The notes below the pieces were generated by a model. That model worked only from the letters and a program-made list of their open reading frames with translations. It had not been told where the DNA came from and searched no databases. Positions 61,319 to 64,000 of a DNA stretch of 64,000 nt are shown here, piece by piece. Location: the NCBI GenBank assembly GCA_029933125.1, contig JAOZOU010000004.1:124001-188000 (forward strand), given 5' to 3'. The position numbers were made by a program, and so were the translations under genes. The first letter of the stretch is position 1. Each line of letters opens with the position of its first letter. Source of the stretch: a bacterium (GTDB lineage: Bacteria > Arandabacterota > Arandabacteria > Arandabacterales > Arandabacteraceae).

Positions 61319-64000
61319 GTGTTAAAGAGAATCTTGCCGATTGTGATTGTGCTTGTCTGGTTTCAACCAGCCTCAAGCAGGGGTGCACCATCCTTTGCTG
61401 ATTATCTCAGCAACATCGGTCTCCAACGTCTTCAGAGGGTAGAGCTTCACAGGCGCTGCCTCGAGGACAATGACATTACGAGCTGCCTCGAATATGCTGA
61501 CATTCTTGGAAGATATGGAAACATATCCACTTTCGTGGATTGGGTCGATAGTATCGGTGTCCCCTCGAGCGATATTGAAGCTACCAAGCTCATCTTAAGA
61601 GCAAAGGTATCCCTGAGCCGTGGTGAATACGGCAAGGCATTCGAATATGCACAAGGAGCACTTGAATTGCTACCTTCCATGCGCCTCCTCGTTGAGGCGA
61701 TCTTGGTTAGGGCAAAAGCTGCCTATGAGATGGGAGAACTCGATGTTATGAAAGGTGACGTGGAGGCTCTCGCTCAATATCTCGAGGCCACAAGAAGACC
61801 GGATTTTGCCCTGCTCGAGGCTCTAGCAAAGGAGGATGACGGCGATCTCGACCGATCTCAGCAGCTCATGAAAGTTGCTTTCCGCAGGGGGATTGCAGAG
61901 GCTGCTCCTGAGGTGCTTCGCCTCGCCATCAAAAGGGATGATCTTGAAACTTTCCTTTCTTACCTTGACAGTGTGCCTTCATGTGAAGATGAGTTAGTGG
62001 TTCGCAAACTTTCAGACCTTTCCACTATGCTTGTCGATCTGCTTCCTCAAGCCTGGGAAGCTATTGTGGCGAGGCTTGCGAATGATTCAACTTTCAACAT
62101 TGACTCTCATCCTGAGATCGTGAGTCAACTTGTGGACGAGGCCGAAATGGGCTTGCGGCTTGACACCTACGCCACTACCTTTCTGAGACGTTCGCGTAGC
62201 CCATACCTCACTCTCAACCTTCGTTATGTGCGGGCAGTATCGCTTGGGTCTGTGGATTCACTCTTTGTCCTGATGAACTCGTCTTCGGATTGGCACACCA
62301 GGACTAGGTGTGCTCTTGCGATTCTTGAGATGGCAGATACCTCGCAGCCCGCATCAGCAATTGCTGCTGATGAGGTGACAAGGCAGATGGCTCTGCACGC
62401 AGATGAAATTCCCAAGATTGAGATTTTTGCAGCTATCAAGTTGCTAGTCGAGCGCTTGGGCAAGAAGGCTAAGGTCCAAGCTTTAGAGACGATTCTTGAT
62501 CGCCTCGAGGAGACATCGGAACCTGTAGCTCTTCTTAACGTCGCAGGTCTTGAGAGGCAAGTTGCCAGACAGAGGGCGCAAAAACTCTATCGGCGCATCG
62601 CCTTAGCAGTGATTCCAACCCGAGAGACGCTTGAGGCTGAGAAGGCCTTGTGGGAACTTAAAACCCAGGAACATGATACAACTGGAATTGCAAGTGACCT
62701 TGAGGAGCTCATCAGCAAAGGCGGTGATCCCTTCGAACTCGGGAATCTGCTCTTTGAAAAGCTTGGTGCCTACGATAGGGCGATAGCCCATTACAGGAGA
62801 GCACTTAAGCAGACGAAGCAGTCCTCCCGTAGAGATAGCATCAAAATGAGGCTTGCGGAGGCTCTTATAAGATCTGGCGCTTCAGCCTCTAGCACATTGA
62901 GTAAGGAGATGCGTCGCGAAATCGCAAAGCTTCTCAAGGAGCTCGCGGTTTCCAACTCAGCCCAGGTTAGAAGTATCATTTTACTGACTAAGGCGGCAAC
63001 GGTCTTCTCGAGGCAGGACTACGAGCTTGCCAGTGAGGTTGCCAATCTTCTCAAGAAAAGGTCCAACCTTACCCCCCATGAAATGTATGAAATATACAGA
63101 CTGGCTTACTATTTGTTCCTGCTGGCGAAGCCCAATGCTTCGGATCTGTGTAGCGAGCTGACGGATAGACTTCAGCGCACATATCCAGATTCATCCGAGG
63201 CCGGCCTGAGTATGCTCCTCGATGCACGGATCAAGTTCTTTATGGGTGACTATGTTGGTGCTCTTAAAAGGTATCAGGTATGTCTCAGAAGATGGCGTCA
63301 ACTTGAATCCTTGTGCAATCACGGGATTGCAGAATGCTATTTGTACTCTGGTGGATTCTTGAAAGCCCTCTCATATCTTAAGGCATCGGATCAGGGAGTC
63401 AGGGTTTTGATGGAGATTGGTAAGTGCCACGAGATTCTCGATCAGACAGATTCAGCGCGCGTCTATCTTGAAAGAGCTTGCCGGACCTTCAGCCTGGATC
63501 CTTTTGTAACGATTACAGCTAATTCGACTCTTGGCCTCCTGGTTCTTAAGGGAGGAGGTTCTCTCAGCGATCTTAGCTTCCTCAATCCCAGGGTATTTTC
63601 GCTTGATCGGGGAGCTTTGAGAGAACTCAGGACAATAAGGAGGATGCTACAGGCATATTACCTCGCAAAGCAGGGCTACCGTTTCGCAGAGCGTATTTTG
63701 AGACTCGAACTAAGTGGTGATCAGAGAATTGCTTGCCTTAGTAGATTGTGTGCGGCTGAGGCGATTGTCGCTCATGATGCAGACATTGCCCTCCAGACCT
63801 TACCCCACCTTGGTCAATGCCTCGATATCTTCAATCTCTTCCGGGTGATGAAAAGGAGTGCGGAATATGCCTGTCTTTTGGATTCGATAGGCACTTGCGA
63901 GGCACGCCTTTCTGAGTTTGCAAAGCGCTTTCCCCTTGCAAGTCAGGCCATAGACGACCTTAAGAACGGTTTGATCCTTTGTGTCTTTAGAAATGGCAAG
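61319..64000 (+). CDS. Large secreted helical-repeat (TPR-like) protein, 3' truncated by window end
   Basis: A single frame is open from GTG 61319 to the last base: 894 codons without a stop. The N-terminus (MLKRILPIVIVLVWFQPASS) is a signal peptide. The remainder is alpha-helical with TPR/Sel1-like units, clearest at AYDRAIAHYRRALKQTKQSS, EYGKAFEYAQGALELLPSMR and YVGALKRYQVCLRRWRQLES. Such large periplasmic repeat proteins are often assembly scaffolds, and some carry a C-terminal OMP part, but the C-terminus is outside the window. It is not tightly linked to uppP (106-base gap with its own promoter). Confidence 0.8.
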   Translation, partial: MLKRILPIVIVLVWFQPASSRGAPSFADYLSNIGLQRLQRVELHRRCLEDNDITSCLEYADILGRYGNISTFVDWVDSIGVPSSDIEATKLILRAKVSLSRGEYGKAFEYAQGALELLPSMRLLVEAILVRAKAAYEMGELDVMKGDVEALAQYLEATRRPDFALLEALAKEDDGDLDRSQQLMKVAFRRGIAEAAPEVLRLAIKRDDLETFLSYLDSVPSCEDELVVRKLSDLSTMLVDLLPQAWEAIVARLANDSTFNIDSHPEIVSQLVDEAEMGLRLDTYATTFLRRSRSPYLTLNLRYVRAVSLGSVDSLFVLMNSSSDWHTRTRCALAILEMADTSQPASAIAADEVTRQMALHADEIPKIEIFAAIKLLVERLGKKAKVQALETILDRLEETSEPVALLNVAGLERQVARQRAQKLYRRIALAVIPTRETLEAEKALWELKTQEHDTTGIASDLEELISKGGDPFELGNLLFEKLGAYDRAIAHYRRALKQTKQSSRRDSIKMRLAEALIRSGASASSTLSKEMRREIAKLLKELAVSNSAQVRSIILLTKAATVFSRQDYELASEVANLLKKRSNLTPHEMYEIYRLAYYLFLLAKPNASDLCSELTDRLQRTYPDSSEAGLSMLLDARIKFFMGDYVGALKRYQVCLRRWRQLESLCNHGIAECYLYSGGFLKALSYLKASDQGVRVLMEIGKCHEILDQTDSARVYLERACRTFSLDPFVTITANSTLGLLVLKGGGSLSDLSFLNPRVFSLDRGALRELRTIRRMLQAYYLAKQGYRFAERILRLELSGDQRIACLSRLCAAEAIVAHDADIALQTLPHLGQCLDIFNLFRVMKRSAEYACLLDSIGTCEARLSEFAKRFPLASQAIDDLKNGLILCVFRNGK

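Overview
The window reads as a dense chromosome segment from a diderm (Gram-negative-type) bacterium of an uncultured, FCB-like candidate phylum. This is inference from gene content: an LpxL/HtrB-type acyltransferase, an outer-membrane beta-barrel, several lipobox proteins, a SurA/PpiC-type foldase, two-component-propeller and BNR-like secreted proteins, FlgD-like C-terminal sorting domains, MglA GTPase, many TPR proteins and an archaeal-looking UbiA. Base composition is mid-range. No rRNA or tRNA gene, IS element or phage gene was found.

Layout. (1) 1-17411, + strand: a tightly packed surface-glycan locus of 14 genes, many with 1-8 bp overlaps. It holds a truncated PMT-type glycosyltransferase, GT4s, UDP-GlcNAc 2-epimerase, an LPG-synthase-like membrane protein, a YfhO-type membrane protein, polyprenol-phosphate mannosyltransferase, a GT2 fused to a gutted sugar-phosphate transferase, a secreted propeller protein, NDP-sugar epimerase, DegT aminotransferase, BioF2/FemAB-like acyltransferase, amidohydrolase, another glycosyltransferase and a Wzx-like flippase. 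(2) 17412-18418: about 1 kb without an intact gene, containing the decayed 3' end of a FlgD-tailed surface protein. (3) 18419-22278: a parvulin-type lipoprotein foldase converging on a membrane-glycosyltransferase/TPR fusion. (4) 22285-26914: four tandem paralogues of an unrecognised secreted, cysteine- and aromatic-rich protein family. At least three have their own sigma70-type promoter and long leader; the fourth is interrupted by an in-frame TAA. (5) 27016-35747: an MltD-type LysM transglycosylase (+), then a minus-strand operon of a secreted propeller-like protein, a second TPR/glycosyltransferase fusion and two ADP-glucose pyrophosphorylase paralogues, with an outer-membrane barrel gene upstream.

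(6) 35962-51719: a long + strand operon-like run from one strong promoter: phosphodiesterase lipoprotein, GAF-GGDEF protein, the preQ0 pathway (queD, queC, queE) interleaved with a DUF366 protein and a 2-hydroxyacyl-CoA dehydratase-like iron-sulfur protein, then valS, DUF4139, rodZ-like, uvrB, nadC, birA, coaX. (7) 51828-53423: a groEL without adjacent groES. (8) 53424-56618, minus strand: LpxL-like acyltransferase, PimA-like GT4 and an MFS exporter. (9) 56734-64000, + strand: an unknown 136-aa protein, MglA-type GTPase with a long tail, TPR protein, UbiA prenyltransferase, UppP and a giant secreted repeat protein running off the window.

Most of the content serves the cell envelope: making sugar nucleotides, moving and polymerising glycans on polyprenyl carriers (DPM-like, flippase, UppP), modifying peptidoglycan (MltD, RodZ) and exporting repeat-rich proteins. 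The most novel material is the tandem secreted family with its shared leaders, the iron-sulfur protein and DUF366 embedded in the preQ0 cluster, and the catalytically gutted sugar-phosphate transferase fusion.
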